Assembly (NCBI RefSeq): GCF_004358755.1
Contig: NZ_SMZY01000003.1
Span: forward strand, 248,001 to 312,000
Origin: Peribacillus frigoritolerans
GTDB lineage: Bacteria; Bacillota; Bacilli; Bacillales; Bacillaceae
DNA length: 64,000 nucleotides
Direction of reading: 5' to 3'
The notes below the pieces were generated by a model. It searched no databases and was not told where the DNA came from. It was given only the letters and a program-made list of their open reading frames with translations. Position 1 is the stretch's first letter, and every line of letters begins with the position of its first letter. Positions 49,871 to 62,581 of the stretch are shown here, piece by piece. The position numbers were made by a program, and so were the translations under genes.

Positions 49871-51499
49871 ATGTCTATTTTCATCGGTGGAGCCTGGCCT
49901 TACGCAAACGGCTCTCTGCATATCGGGCACATCGCCAGTCTATTGCCGGGCGATATTCTAGCCAGATATTATCGTTTAAAAGGGGAGGACGTTTTGTATG
50001 TCTCCGGAAGTGACTGCAATGGAACGCCTATTTCAATCAGGGCAAGACAGGAAAATGTTCCGGCTCAGAATATAGCAGACCGATATCATGAGGAATTTAT
50101 GGATTCTTTTCAAAAGCTCGGGTTTAGCTATGATTGCTATACGCGCACAGATCATCCGCATCACCATCAAGCAGTACAGGAAATATTTCTTTCCCTGATG
50201 GAAAACGAATTCCTCTACGAAAAAGAAACACTGCAGGCATACTGCGAACATTGTCAACAATTTTTGCCTGATCGGTATGTCGAAGGAATCTGCCCCCATT
50301 GTTCATCTCATGCACGGGGAGATCAATGTGATGCCTGTGCAAGTATTCTTGACCCGCTGGAGCTGATCAATAAAAAGTGTAAGCTCTGCAGTCATGAGCC
50401 TCTTGGCAAACTGACCAGACATTATTACTTTGAACTGTCCGCCCTGCAAGAACAACTTGAAGTGTATGTAAAAAAAGCCAAAGATCATCAGGTTTGGCGG
50501 GATAATGCCATTCAACTGACACAGCGGTATTTAGAAGAAGGACTTCAGGACAGATCTGCCACCAGAGATCTTCCGATTGGCGTCCCTGTTCCAATTAAGG
50601 GATATGAAGAGAAAAAAATATATGTCTGGATTGAAGCAGTATCTGGTTATCTGTCTGCAAGTAAGCAGTGGTCTGCTGAAAATCAGCAGGACTGGCTGAA
50701 ATTTTGGAATGGAAATACTAGATCTTATTATGTTCATGGAAAAGACAATATCCCATTTCATTCCATCATTTGGCCCGGAATATTATTGGGACTTGGCGGA
50801 TTGAAACTCCCGGATCACATCATCTCAAGTGAATACTTGACGATTGAAAAGAAAAAATTATCTACGAGCGGGAACTGGGCTGTCTGGATTCCAGATATCC
50901 TTAAAGATTATCATCCGGATTCCATCAGGTATTTCTTAACTATCAATGCACCTGAGAAACGGGATACCGATTTTTCATGGCGGGAATTTATTCTCTCCCA
51001 TAATAGTGAGCTGCTCGGTGCATATGGAAATTTCGTTAACCGCACGTTTAAATTTATTGAGAAATCCTTTTCATCAAAAGTAAGTTCATCCGCAGTTAAC
51101 TCTGAAATTGAACGTGAATTGATACAACTCTATCAAACAACTGGCAATCTCATTGAAAATGGTCAATTTAAAGCAGCTCTTGAGGTCCTATTCTCATTTA
51201 TTCGCCGTATGAACAAATACTTTGATGAGCAGAAGCCCTGGATCTCCATTAAAGAAAATCCGTCCGATTGCGAAAATGTTCTTTTTACATGTACTGCGGT
51301 CATTGCAAACTTATCCGTTCTCCTACAGCCATTTTTACCTTTTTCGAGCAAGCGAATTCAGGAGATGCTTGGTCTAATTGCTGATAAATGGATATATATA
51401 AAGCCCGGTTCATCTTTTAAACTGAAAAAGACTGAAGCATTATTTGAGCGAATAGACTTGGAGAGAATTGAAACTGAACTTTCTAAGCTGGGATCTTGA
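49871..51499 (+). CDS. metS: Methionine--tRNA ligase, second type (MetRS2-like)
   Basis: This 542-residue class I synthetase charges tRNA-Met with methionine. It has HIGH in SLHIGHIAS (about residue 19) and KKLSTSG in place of KMSKS (about 325). Between them are two Cys-x2-Cys zinc-knuckle pairs (CEHC, CPHC and CDAC, CKLC), the two-knuckle type that resembles MetRS2 of B. anthracis and archaeal/E. coli-type enzymes. The ATG at 49871 has AGGAGG nine bases upstream. It is preceded by a Met T-box. A second metS elsewhere in the genome is expected; MetRS2 can give resistance to MetRS inhibitors. Confidence 0.92.
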   Translation: MSIFIGGAWPYANGSLHIGHIASLLPGDILARYYRLKGEDVLYVSGSDCNGTPISIRARQENVPAQNIADRYHEEFMDSFQKLGFSYDCYTRTDHPHHHQAVQEIFLSLMENEFLYEKETLQAYCEHCQQFLPDRYVEGICPHCSSHARGDQCDACASILDPLELINKKCKLCSHEPLGKLTRHYYFELSALQEQLEVYVKKAKDHQVWRDNAIQLTQRYLEEGLQDRSATRDLPIGVPVPIKGYEEKKIYVWIEAVSGYLSASKQWSAENQQDWLKFWNGNTRSYYVHGKDNIPFHSIIWPGILLGLGGLKLPDHIISSEYLTIEKKKLSTSGNWAVWIPDILKDYHPDSIRYFLTINAPEKRDTDFSWREFILSHNSELLGAYGNFVNRTFKFIEKSFSSKVSSSAVNSEIERELIQLYQTTGNLIENGQFKAALEVLFSFIRRMNKYFDEQKPWISIKENPSDCENVLFTCTAVIANLSVLLQPFLPFSSKRIQEMLGLIADKWIYIKPGSSFKLKKTEALFERIDLERIETELSKLGS

Positions 51500-51717
51500 A
51501 TTAGGATGAAGATTATTTAGAAACACTAATTAAAACAAAAACAGAATCCTAAAAATTTATGGTTTCCATATTGAGTGAGAAAACAGCTAAATGCAGTACA
51601 ATACGGGTACTGAATTACAAAACAGTTTATACCCCTTTTTTGTTGATATGAAGGACTTTAATGGTGATCTTGAAGAGGTGGAATAACTTTATGCGCCATC
51701 TCGAACTACCTCATATA
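51500..51717. other. Intergenic stretch without a recognised gene
   Basis: AT-rich DNA after metS. No CDS, repeat or structured RNA was seen; the next 100 bases hold an SDR remnant. Confidence 0.4.
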
Positions 51718-51822
51718 TCAACCATAATTAATATCTGATGCACCAATATATTGCTTGGCCTTGTCAGATAATAAAAAGATAACAGTATTTGCAACATCTT
51801 TTGGAGCCTCAATTGAATTGCA
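51718..51822 (-). pseudogene. C-terminal remnant of an SDR gene
   Basis: On the minus strand the sequence reads SIEAPKDVANTVIFLLSDKA, then KQYIGASDINYG and stop. This is the typical end of a short-chain dehydrogenase (PEDVA...FLASD...ITG). Nothing of the catalytic domain remains upstream. Confidence 0.6.
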
Positions 51823-51860
51823 AAAACGCATGACATTTTTTCGTGTCATGCGTTTTTTTT
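51822..51860. terminator. Bidirectional terminator
   Basis: AAAACGCATGACA and TGTCATGCGTTTT arms around an eight-base loop with a T run. Confidence 0.85.
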
Positions 51861-51876
51861 GATATGGCGTGATGTA

Positions 51877-52248
51877 TTATTTCCGCCAAAAATTCGGATA
51901 TTCTGCTTTATCCTGAATATTAAATTCAATCATTTTCTCAAGCAATTCGTAATTTACCGGCTCATTCCACGGAATTCGAAACAAGCCTTTGGTAGCGCTG
52001 TAGCCAGCTTGTACAATATCATCGGCAAATTGCTCAATGCCTGCTTCTTCGGGTGAAACGCTCAAATGATGCTTCGCTGTGGATAAGCCGATGATAAATG
52101 TGCCATGATCGGTAAACATTGGCGTATTCCACTTGATTTGCGGTTCCAAATTCGGAAATTTATTAGCAACCCACGCCAAAATTTCCTCTGTTCGATCGCG
52201 TTGGTCGGGGTTATCGATACCTGCTAAATATTCTGCAAAAACTTCCAT
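51877..52248 (-). CDS. DUF1801 family protein (YdhG/YdeI-like)
   Basis: This 123-residue protein matches DUF1801, whose members include the Bacillus frataxin-like Fra (YdhG), an iron chaperone. Typical stretches are [19 protein letters not shown] (about 51-69) and the C-terminal [13 protein letters not shown]. The ATG at 52248 has GGAGG upstream. Iron handling is a family-level suggestion only. Confidence 0.8.
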   Translation of the reverse strand: MEVFAEYLAGIDNPDQRDRTEEILAWVANKFPNLEPQIKWNTPMFTDHGTFIIGLSTAKHHLSVSPEEAGIEQFADDIVQAGYSATKGLFRIPWNEPVNYELLEKMIEFNIQDKAEYPNFWRK

Positions 52249-52369
52249 GTCTTCCTCCTTCGATATGGCTATTGCCTTCAAATATTCGAATTCTCAGCCT
52301 TATCCTTGATATAAAATTATTATAACCCCACTCTGTTTAACTTTAAAATCTTTGGATGCCAGTCGTCAA

Positions 52370-52843
52370 TCAAACTTCAATGAGATCTGTATCAGGCGGG
52401 ATATACCCGAGTTGCCTACCTATCTTTACTATTTGTCCTTTGTGATGAAACTCGTGGGTAATAGTATGTGTAAAAAGCCATAATGAGGTTATCTTCACGC
52501 TATCACCATTCGCAAAGGAGACTTGAACGGTTTGATCCCATTTGCCTTCGAATTCATTCAGAAATTCATGTACCAGGACATCCGTTTGCTTAAAAATCTC
52601 TCGCATTTCCTGTACGTTGTTAATAGATTCTGATTTTATTTTTGGAAGCGATTTACCTAGTGCACGATCACCCAGCCATACGCGATAACAATCGGCTACA
52701 TGTGCATGGAGACTGCAAATAGAATCTCCGCCAAATGTTTCAAGGTTTTTAACATAATCCGATGGCGACAAAGTTTCGCAATAATGAAATAGTGAATCTC
52801 TTGTACGTTGAATCCAGTCATACTGGGTTAAGAATACATCCAT
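52370..52843 (-). CDS. DinB family protein
   Basis: This 157-residue four-helix protein belongs to the DinB/YfiT-like superfamily of metal-binding enzymes. The likely metal-site His residues lie in CSLHAHVADCYRVW (about 46-59) and FTHTITHEFHHKGQIV (about 125-140). DinB-like proteins often act as thiol S-transferases or stress-induced proteins. I prefer the ATG at 52843 over a GTG two codons earlier on spacing to GGGAG. Substrate is unknown. Confidence 0.85.
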   Translation of the reverse strand: MDVFLTQYDWIQRTRDSLFHYCETLSPSDYVKNLETFGGDSICSLHAHVADCYRVWLGDRALGKSLPKIKSESINNVQEMREIFKQTDVLVHEFLNEFEGKWDQTVQVSFANGDSVKITSLWLFTHTITHEFHHKGQIVKIGRQLGYIPPDTDLIEV

Positions 52844-53001
52844 TTTCACACTCTCCCTCTAAACGTTAAGGTCATTCTTATTCAACTTTCTTCCCCATAT
52901 ACTTCAATAAAAAAGAGCTCTTCTCCTTCTTAAAGAAAATGCGCCGTTTACAGAAGATCGTTAATAATGGAATGCACCCGTTAGAGTCTAAGTGAACTAA
53001 T

Positions 53002-53150
53002 GATTCCACTTTCCTACGCAAAAACGAAAATGGAGGAACCATACCGGATGTTTGATTCCACTTCCCTGCGCAAAATCCAAAATGGAGGAATTAAGCGGGT
53101 GTTTGTTTCCACTTTCCTCCCCATAAACCAAATTGAAGGACATGTATAAC
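53002..53150. repeat. Tandem imperfect 51-52-base repeats
   Basis: Three units start at about 53002, 53054 and 53105. Each holds GATTCCACTTTCCT, CGCAAAA and AAATGGAGGAA and ends GGATGTTT or GGTGTTT. The third is degenerate. They lie in a 400-base gap without genes and include no ORF. Confidence 0.75.
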
Positions 53151-53251
53151 CCCGTCCTAAACTTAGGACAGGGTTAATATAAAGTTGTTTTAATTTTTGA
53201 TCACGAACTTAAAACTTACCTATAAAGTCGTTTAGAAACTAGGTTAATTGA

Positions 53252-53635
53252 TCACTTCTGCACTATCTGAATAAGGTTGCCGCATGTATCGTCGAAGACA
53301 GCTATTGTGACTTCGCCCATTTTTGTCGGTTCCATTGTAAACTTCACGCCTTTTTCCATTAATCGTTCGTACTCTTTGCGAATATCCGCAACGCCGAACA
53401 TTGTTGCCGGGATGCCATCGGCAGATATCTTCTTTTGATACTCCTTTGCGGCAGGATGTTCATTCGGTTCGAGTAAAAGCTCGGTACCGTCTGGATCATT
53501 GGGAGAAACTAGCGTTATCCATCTGAATTTCCCCATGGGAACGTCATGTTTTTTTTCAAAGCCTAGTGTTTCTGTATAAAACTCCAATGCCTTGTCTTGA
53601 TCTTGAACGAAGATACTGGTAACAATGATTTTCAT
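53252..53635 (-). CDS. VOC/glyoxalase family protein
   Basis: This 127-residue protein has the beta-alpha-beta-beta-beta repeat of the VOC superfamily, with VTSIFVQDQDKALEFYTETLGFEKK at the start and IAVFDDTCGNLIQIVQ at the end. The closest style is the YraH/glyoxalase-like group. The ATG at 53635 has AAGGAGG upstream. It may be a dioxygenase, lyase or resistance protein; no assignment is possible. Confidence 0.85.
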   Translation of the reverse strand: MKIIVTSIFVQDQDKALEFYTETLGFEKKHDVPMGKFRWITLVSPNDPDGTELLLEPNEHPAAKEYQKKISADGIPATMFGVADIRKEYERLMEKGVKFTMEPTKMGEVTIAVFDDTCGNLIQIVQK

Positions 53636-53744
53636 ACTATTTTTTCCTCCTTCGATTTTTGCGGCGTATGGTACTCTGCTGACAATCTGGCTCCAAGCAT
53701 AAAAACCCATATACTTTTTATACTGTTGATCTAACTAGATATAT

Positions 53745-54536
53745 TTACAAAACACTGAATTCCTCATCTTTTACATCACTAATGAACATATGACCCGGGG
53801 CATGAGTAATCATTAGTGAAGGTTTACTTTGTATGGCTGCAGCTTGAGGGGTAACGCCGCAAGCCCAGAATACTGGAATTTCGCCTTCTTTGATTGTTAC
53901 TGAATCACCGAAATCAGGCTTTGAGATATCGGTGATGCCAATTTGACCCGGGTCGCCAATATGAATGGGTGATCCATGTACAGCAGGAAAACGGCTTGTG
54001 ATTTGAATCGCGCGGATGGCATCTTCGGGCTTCATGGGCCGCATACTGACAACAGTCGGGCCTTCAAATATCCCCGCTTTTTCACATGGAATATTGGTTT
54101 TATACATAGGAACGTTACAGGTTTCTTCAATATGACGAATAGGAATCCCGCTATCCAATAGCGGGGTTTCAAATGTAAAACTGCAGCCCAGTAAAAAACC
54201 TACCATATCATCTTCCCAATACTCTGTAATCTCTTTTACTTCTTTCGTATAAATACCATTTTCATAAATCCGATACTTAGGGATATCCGTGCGAATATCA
54301 GCATCTTTTGCCATTTTGCCCGGAATGAAAGAACCAGGTTCCGTTACATCTAATAATGGACAAGGCTTTGGATTTCGCTGACAGAACAACAGGAAGTCAA
54401 AGGCATAATCTTTCTTTAAAATAACGAGATTTGCTTGTGTATAACCTTTTGACATACCGGCAGTTGGTCCAGTAATGGTTTGTTTGCGAATAAGCTGCCT
54501 TATTTCACTTGGGTTCATATATTCATAGTTTTTCAA
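53745..54536 (-). CDS. Putative hydro-lyase, DUF1445/YcsI family
   Basis: This 263-residue protein matches the YcsI (UPF0317) family annotated as putative hydro-lyases and related to D-glutamate cyclase. Family features are GPTAGMSKGYTQANLVILKK (about 23-42), DMVGFLLGCSFTFETPL (about 110-126) and FWACGVTPQAAAI (about 225-237). It stands alone, with AGGAGAG before the ATG. In B. subtilis ycsI is near genes for a 5-oxoprolinase (pxpABC); none are here. Confidence 0.85.
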   Translation of the reverse strand: MKNYEYMNPSEIRQLIRKQTITGPTAGMSKGYTQANLVILKKDYAFDFLLFCQRNPKPCPLLDVTEPGSFIPGKMAKDADIRTDIPKYRIYENGIYTKEVKEITEYWEDDMVGFLLGCSFTFETPLLDSGIPIRHIEETCNVPMYKTNIPCEKAGIFEGPTVVSMRPMKPEDAIRAIQITSRFPAVHGSPIHIGDPGQIGITDISKPDFGDSVTIKEGEIPVFWACGVTPQAAAIQSKPSLMITHAPGHMFISDVKDEEFSVL

Positions 54537-54642
54537 CTGTAATCACTCTCCTAGAAACTTAAGGCTGTTTTCGCATTTATTGATTATACATTCACCTGTG
54601 GATTTCCGTTGCCATCTACTTATAAACATTTCGTCCTCTAAT

Positions 54643-55014
54643 TTATCTGTGCTGATCTACAAGGATGGGATTGCCATCAGGATCTTCAATTGTAAAACTT
54701 GCAGGCCCTTCGCTTGTTTCATCTGCTTCAGACAGTATTTTAATTCCTTTTGCTTTAAGCTGCTTTTGGATATCGCGAATGTCCGTAAACGATTGGAGAT
54801 TTTCGGCATTTTCATTCCAGCCTGGATTAAAAGTCAAAATGTTCTTTTCGAACATCCCTTGGAATAAACCAATTATGCAGCTTTCATTCTTCATAATGAG
54901 CCAATTTTGGGTAATTTCCCCTCCCAAGGTTTGAAATCCAAGATTTTCGTAAAATATTTTTGATTTGTTTATGTCTTTTACATTTAAACTTACAGAGAAT
55001 GCGCCGAGTTTCAT
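54643..55014 (-). CDS. VOC family protein
   Basis: This 123-residue protein is a second VOC-superfamily protein in the region, with VSLNVKDINKSKIFYENLGF (about 9-28) and FTIEDPDGNPILVDQH at the end, the latter typical of glyoxalase-like domains. GGAGG lies upstream. Its role is unknown. Confidence 0.85.
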   Translation of the reverse strand: MKLGAFSVSLNVKDINKSKIFYENLGFQTLGGEITQNWLIMKNESCIIGLFQGMFEKNILTFNPGWNENAENLQSFTDIRDIQKQLKAKGIKILSEADETSEGPASFTIEDPDGNPILVDQHR

Positions 55015-55186
55015 ATTCCTATTTCCTCCATTTTAAAAATTAATAATTTTGAAAGTTCACAGTATTAATTAAGTATACCTTATTACTTATGAGAACACAT
55101 TTCAGTTTGCCCAATCCTTATAAGTTAAAACTAAAGAAGCACTCCAATTTTTATGATTGAAGTGCAAAATTTGCTAGTTTTAATGA

Positions 55187-55795
55187 TTACACAATCTCTT
55201 CCTTCAGTCTCTCAACTCCGTACCTGTTCAAAAATTTCGCAAAATACTCGCGTTTTTTTCCGTTTTCTGCGTATACGGCAATGATTTTTTCAACAGCTTG
55301 ATAGAGGTCTTCAGGCTGAAGACTTTCTAAAAACAAATGACCAATTTGTGCATTTTTTCCTTTTGCACGGCCTCCAATGAACAGGTCATAGGTGTCTTTC
55401 ATTTTAATGATGCCAATATCATTGACGAGCGGCTCTCCGCAGGCATTTGGACAGCCAGTGTAAGCAACCTTTAATGGAAAAGGAACAGGCTTTCCTTTGA
55501 TTCTCTCATTTAGTTTGGCAGCAACCGGCATTCCTTCTTCTTCAGCACCTTTGCAGAAGTTGCAGGTGCGTAAACTCTTTACATAATTGCCGACAGGGTA
55601 CCAATGCAGTCCGGCTGTTTCAAAAGCTGTTTTTGCTTCTTCAAGTCTGCTCTCAGGAATATCTAAATAGAGCTGCTGGAAGGTTGTCAGTTCAAGCCCC
55701 TGATCTTCATCCATATAATCAGCAAGCGTGATCAGCTGTTTGGCAGTAAGCCTTGAGCCAAAATTGATGCCTCCATTTACAGCAAGCTTTACCAT
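55187..55795 (-). CDS. Short nitrite/sulfite reductase-like protein
   Basis: This 202-residue protein resembles a single siroheme/[4Fe-4S] nitrite/sulfite reductase half: an N-terminal ferredoxin-like part with QQLYLDIPE (about 36-52) and a cluster part with RTCNFCKGA and YTGCPNACGEP. The cysteines run Cys-x2-Cys then Cys-x3-Cys, not the usual Cys-x5-Cys and Cys-x3-Cys. It is half the length of a full reductase. The ATG at 55795 with GGAGG is preferred. It lies after hutG, in the same direction, but its link to hut is unclear. Confidence 0.75.
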   Translation of the reverse strand: MVKLAVNGGINFGSRLTAKQLITLADYMDEDQGLELTTFQQLYLDIPESRLEEAKTAFETAGLHWYPVGNYVKSLRTCNFCKGAEEEGMPVAAKLNERIKGKPVPFPLKVAYTGCPNACGEPLVNDIGIIKMKDTYDLFIGGRAKGKNAQIGHLFLESLQPEDLYQAVEKIIAVYAENGKKREYFAKFLNRYGVERLKEEIV

Positions 55796-55872
55796 TTTAT
55801 CCTCCATATTCAAAGGCCCACTCTCCTATTTTCTTTCAAGTATAGCTTTTTTTCAGAAAAGTGTGAATGCTG

Positions 55873-59741
<3,869 letters not shown>

Positions 59742-59745
<4 letters not shown>

Positions 59746-61274
59746 GATAAAATTTCCCCCTTTTTATCGTTATGATCATTTGTAAATCTGTTTACATCCG
59801 CTTTTTTCAGCCAGGCGGCAGCAGCTTCCATATCTTTTGAAAAAACCCTGTCCTTCGTAATCGCAGGGACCACCGTTCTTCCATGAAAATAAAATGTTCT
59901 TGTCGTTTCAGACATCTTCTCAATTCCCCGGTAAGCGGCTGCCTCCATTGCACAAATCAATTCAATCGCAAGCACACGTCTGCAGTTTTGAATAATTTGA
60001 TACGCATGCCTTGAGGCAATCGTCCCCATGCTGACGTGATCCTCCTGATTAGCTGATGAGGGAATTGAATCCACACTCGCAGGGTGGGCAAGCGTCTTGT
60101 TTTCAGAGACAAGCGATGCAGCACAATATTGCATAATCATCGCTCCTGACTGGAGACCGGGCATTGGACTCAAGAACGGCGGCAGATCATTGAGCTGCGG
60201 ATTGACCAGTCTTTCAATTCTTCGTTCGGAAATATTAGCAAGCTCTGCGATGCCCACCTTCAAAAAATCCATGGCAAATGCAATCGGCTGACCGTGGAAA
60301 TTCCCTCCTGACAAAACCTTTTTGCCATCATCAAAAATCAGCGGATTATCCGTAGCTGCGTTCATTTCAATTTCAAGCTTATCTTTCACATAAGAAAGGA
60401 CCTGAAGACTTGCTCCATGAACCTGAGGGATGCACCTTAAGGAATAGGCATCCTGAACCCTCAGCTCTCCCTGATGGGTAACAAGAAAGCTGCCTTTCAA
60501 AATCCCTCTGATTCGCTCAGCCACTTCCATTTGCTCTTTGTAGCCGCGGGCAATATGAATGTCTTCATCAAACGCATCAATGATTCCTCTCAGACCTTCA
60601 ATCGTCATTGAAGCAATGTAGTCTGCCTGCAGCGCCACCGCTTCAGCTTCAATGTAATTGACGAGTCCCATTGCCGTCATTGCCTGTGTCCCATTGATTA
60701 AAGCCAGACCTTCTTTAGCCTGCAGCGTCACAGGATGAAGTCCCGCTAACTGAAAGGCTTCTTCGGTCTCCATTTGCCGGCCCTGATAAAAAACCTCTCC
60801 TTCACCGACAAGAACAAGTGCCATGTGAGACAAAGGAGCCAAATCTCCGCTTGCTCCAAGTGAACCCTGCTGCGGCACAACAGGATGAATCTCGTGATTC
60901 AGCAGCGAAACAAGTAATGATAAAACCTCCCTGCGGACACCGGAAAAACCTTTCAGCAAGGCATTTAGCCTAAGCAAAAGCATCCCCCGTGACACCTCTT
61001 CAGGAAACGGGTCTCCGACACCGCACGCATGACTTCGAATCAAATTGATCTGCAGCTCTTCTGCATGTTCGGCATCAATCAGCACATCACTGAATTTCCC
61101 AAACCCCGTTGTAATTCCGTAAACGACCTTCTTCTGAGCGACTATGTTTTCAACCGCTTTTCTGCTCTTTTCAACCTTTTCCCACACATAGTCAGGAATA
61201 TGAATCATGGCTTTTTCATATAAAACCTTCTTCGCGGATTGTATGGTGAGTGAACTTCCCGTTAATTCAATCAT
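59742..61274 (-). CDS. hutH: Histidine ammonia-lyase
   Basis: This 510-residue enzyme deaminates histidine to urocanate. The MIO prosthetic group forms from Ala-Ser-Gly in [14 protein letters not shown] (about residue 142). It lies after the HutP-controlled terminator. GAGGAGC precedes the ATG. Confidence 0.96.
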
Positions 61275-61307
61275 CTTTCTGCTCCTCTTTTGTTCAAAAT
61301 AAAAACC

Positions 61308-61385
61308 AAAAAGGAGGCCATACCAATAGAAACACGCAAAACCGTGTTTTCTACCGATACAGCCCCCTGCTATCTATTAACTATG
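61308..61385 (-). promoter_or_regulatory. HutP-dependent antiterminator/terminator
   Basis: On the minus strand, NAG repeats (ATAGTTAATAGATAGCAGG) lead into a long stem from GGGGGCTGTATCGGTAG to CTATTGGTATGGCCTCC, followed by TTTTTGG. In B. subtilis, HutP with histidine and Mg2+ binds such NAG sites and the stem and allows read-through into hutH. Confidence 0.88.
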
Positions 61386-61393
61386 GGTGCATC

Positions 61394-61840
61394 TTATATA
61401 TGATTAATTCCCAAACCCATTGCCTCATGCTCTGAACCTTTAACAGGCGCACCAATTGTGCCGTACAAAGCAATCGCAATCCATTCGCCTTCCGTTTCTG
61501 CCTCGTAAGGCTTGCCGCGGACAATGGCAAAACGAAGTCCCACTGTACGCAAAACACTTCCAAGCTGAACCTGCCCTCTCGTCACGCCATGAAGCGCTTC
61601 CATAATGGCATGATACAAAGAGTGTGTTTCACGGTATCCATCAGGCGATATCACACCTGAACGCTTTGCTGCCGTTTCAATGGCCGCCACTACTTTATGC
61701 GTCTCCATTGAACCCGTTTTCCCCTGACAAAATTGAAATCCCTGCTCTGTCAGCTGCTGCCCATAAAATTGATCGTCTTCACCGAGCAAAACGAGCTGCA
61801 TGGCATTTTTACCAATACGATGATCCGGTTGTATGCTCAT
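61394..61840 (-). CDS. hutP: Hut operon positive regulator HutP
   Basis: This 148-residue RNA-binding antiterminator closely matches B. subtilis HutP along its length, for example [40 protein letters not shown] and [11 protein letters not shown], and ends in GINHI. It binds histidine and Mg2+ and opens the hutP-hutH terminator. The ATG at 61840 is preferred; a GTG four codons earlier lies within its likely ribosome binding site. The promoter is just upstream. Confidence 0.94.
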   Translation of the reverse strand: MSIQPDHRIGKNAMQLVLLGEDDQFYGQQLTEQGFQFCQGKTGSMETHKVVAAIETAAKRSGVISPDGYRETHSLYHAIMEALHGVTRGQVQLGSVLRTVGLRFAIVRGKPYEAETEGEWIAIALYGTIGAPVKGSEHEAMGLGINHI

Positions 61841-61870
61841 ATCTATTCTCACTTCATACTGAATTTTCTG

Positions 61871-61897
61871 ATAAACTAGTGTCTACCGTTAGTTTAT
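61871..61897. promoter_or_regulatory. Inverted repeat over the hutP start region
   Basis: ATAAACTA and TAGTTTAT form a perfect 8-base inverted repeat with an 11-base spacer, overlapping and following the -10 box. It could be an operator; the binder is unknown. Confidence 0.55.
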
Positions 61898-61919
61898 GAT
61901 TGAATGAGGAAAGTGTCAA
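61891..61919 (-). promoter_or_regulatory. SigA promoter of the hut operon
   Basis: On the minus strand TTGACA (61914-61919), a 17-base spacer and TAAACT (61891-61896). Confidence 0.85.
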
Positions 61920-61923
61920 GAAT

Positions 61924-62247
61924 TTAATTGTTGTTTGAACCTGAGCTGCTATATTGAAGAGATAAGAAAACTTTTGTAATCCCCCAGCTTCCGAGATGAA
62001 CCATGAGCAAAATAGAGAGCAGAACAGCAGGACTAATGTTTACTCCGAAAAGCAGCAGCGTGAATAAAACATAAATGGCAGCAATCGTCAAAATCCATGA
62101 AATCGACCGGGATTTTTGCTCAATGAAATGAAAGACTTCATCAATTCCCCTCTTCTTCTTCGCAAAATACATGCCAAGCCACCAGCCGATCAAACCCGCA
62201 GCCATTCCTCCGTATACCCCGATAAATGCTCCAGCTGATTCCATCAT
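61924..62247 (-). CDS. Membrane protein partner of an HTH regulator
   Basis: I do not recognise this 107-residue protein. It has three hydrophobic segments (about 7-28, 47-67 and 69-92) and a KKKRGIDE loop. Its ATG overlaps the stop codon of the HTH gene upstream. Pairs of a small Xre-type regulator and a small membrane protein are common in Bacillus, for example the YvaO- or YozG-type neighbours, with unknown roles. Confidence 0.75.
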   Translation of the reverse strand: MMESAGAFIGVYGGMAAGLIGWWLGMYFAKKKRGIDEVFHFIEQKSRSISWILTIAAIYVLFTLLLFGVNISPAVLLSILLMVHLGSWGITKVFLSLQYSSSGSNNN

Positions 62248-62450
62248 CCCTCTCCCCCATCCTCAAAAATAAAAATTTCTTCAATTCTGCACGTAAACGA
62301 GTTCGCAATCTTAAATGCAAGTTCCAAAGACGGATTGTATTTTCCAGATTCAATCGCAATAATCGATTGTCTTGAAACGCCAACCTGAACCGACAGCTGT
62401 TCCTGAGTCATTCCTTTTTCTGCGCGCATTTCCCTGATTCTGTTCTTCAT
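62244..62450 (-). CDS. Small Xre-family HTH regulator
   Basis: This 68-residue protein is almost only a helix-turn-helix of the Cro/CI type: MTQEQLSVQVGVSRQSIIAI (about 14-33) and NPSLELAFKIANSF (about 40-53). It ends in a conserved-style RIEEIFIFED. The ATG at 62450 is preferred because AAGGTGG has better spacing to it. Tandem palindromes lie directly upstream, so autorepression is likely. It is coupled to the membrane gene. Confidence 0.85.
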   Translation of the reverse strand: MKNRIREMRAEKGMTQEQLSVQVGVSRQSIIAIESGKYNPSLELAFKIANSFTCRIEEIFIFEDGGEG

Positions 62451-62463
62451 GTTCATCCACCTT

Positions 62464-62495
62464 GTAAAGCTTCCTTTACGTAAAGTTTACTTTAC
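62464..62495. promoter_or_regulatory. Two adjoining GTAAAG-n4-CTTTAC operators
   Basis: GTAAAGCTTCCTTTAC (62464-62479) is followed at once by GTAAAGTTTACTTTAC (62480-62495). Both are 6-4-6 inverted repeats, and the junction makes a third palindrome, CTTTACGTAAAG (62474-62485). They lie just upstream of the HTH gene. Confidence 0.8.
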
Positions 62496-62530
62496 ATGGA
62501 ATAAAAAGTAAACTCTTTTTCCAGATGAAC

Positions 62531-62563
62531 AGAAAAAAGAAGAGAAGCCTACGCTCCTCTTCT
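62531..62563 (-). terminator. Terminator of the subtilase-like gene
   Basis: AAGAAGAG and CTCTTCTT arms followed on the minus strand by TTTTTTC. Confidence 0.75.
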
Positions 62564-62581
62564 TGCTTATCATTCTTCTGA

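Noticed and set aside
53002-53150. The tandem repeats as a CRISPR array
   Set aside because: Units are adjoining and imperfect, there are no unique spacers of uniform length, and no cas genes are nearby.
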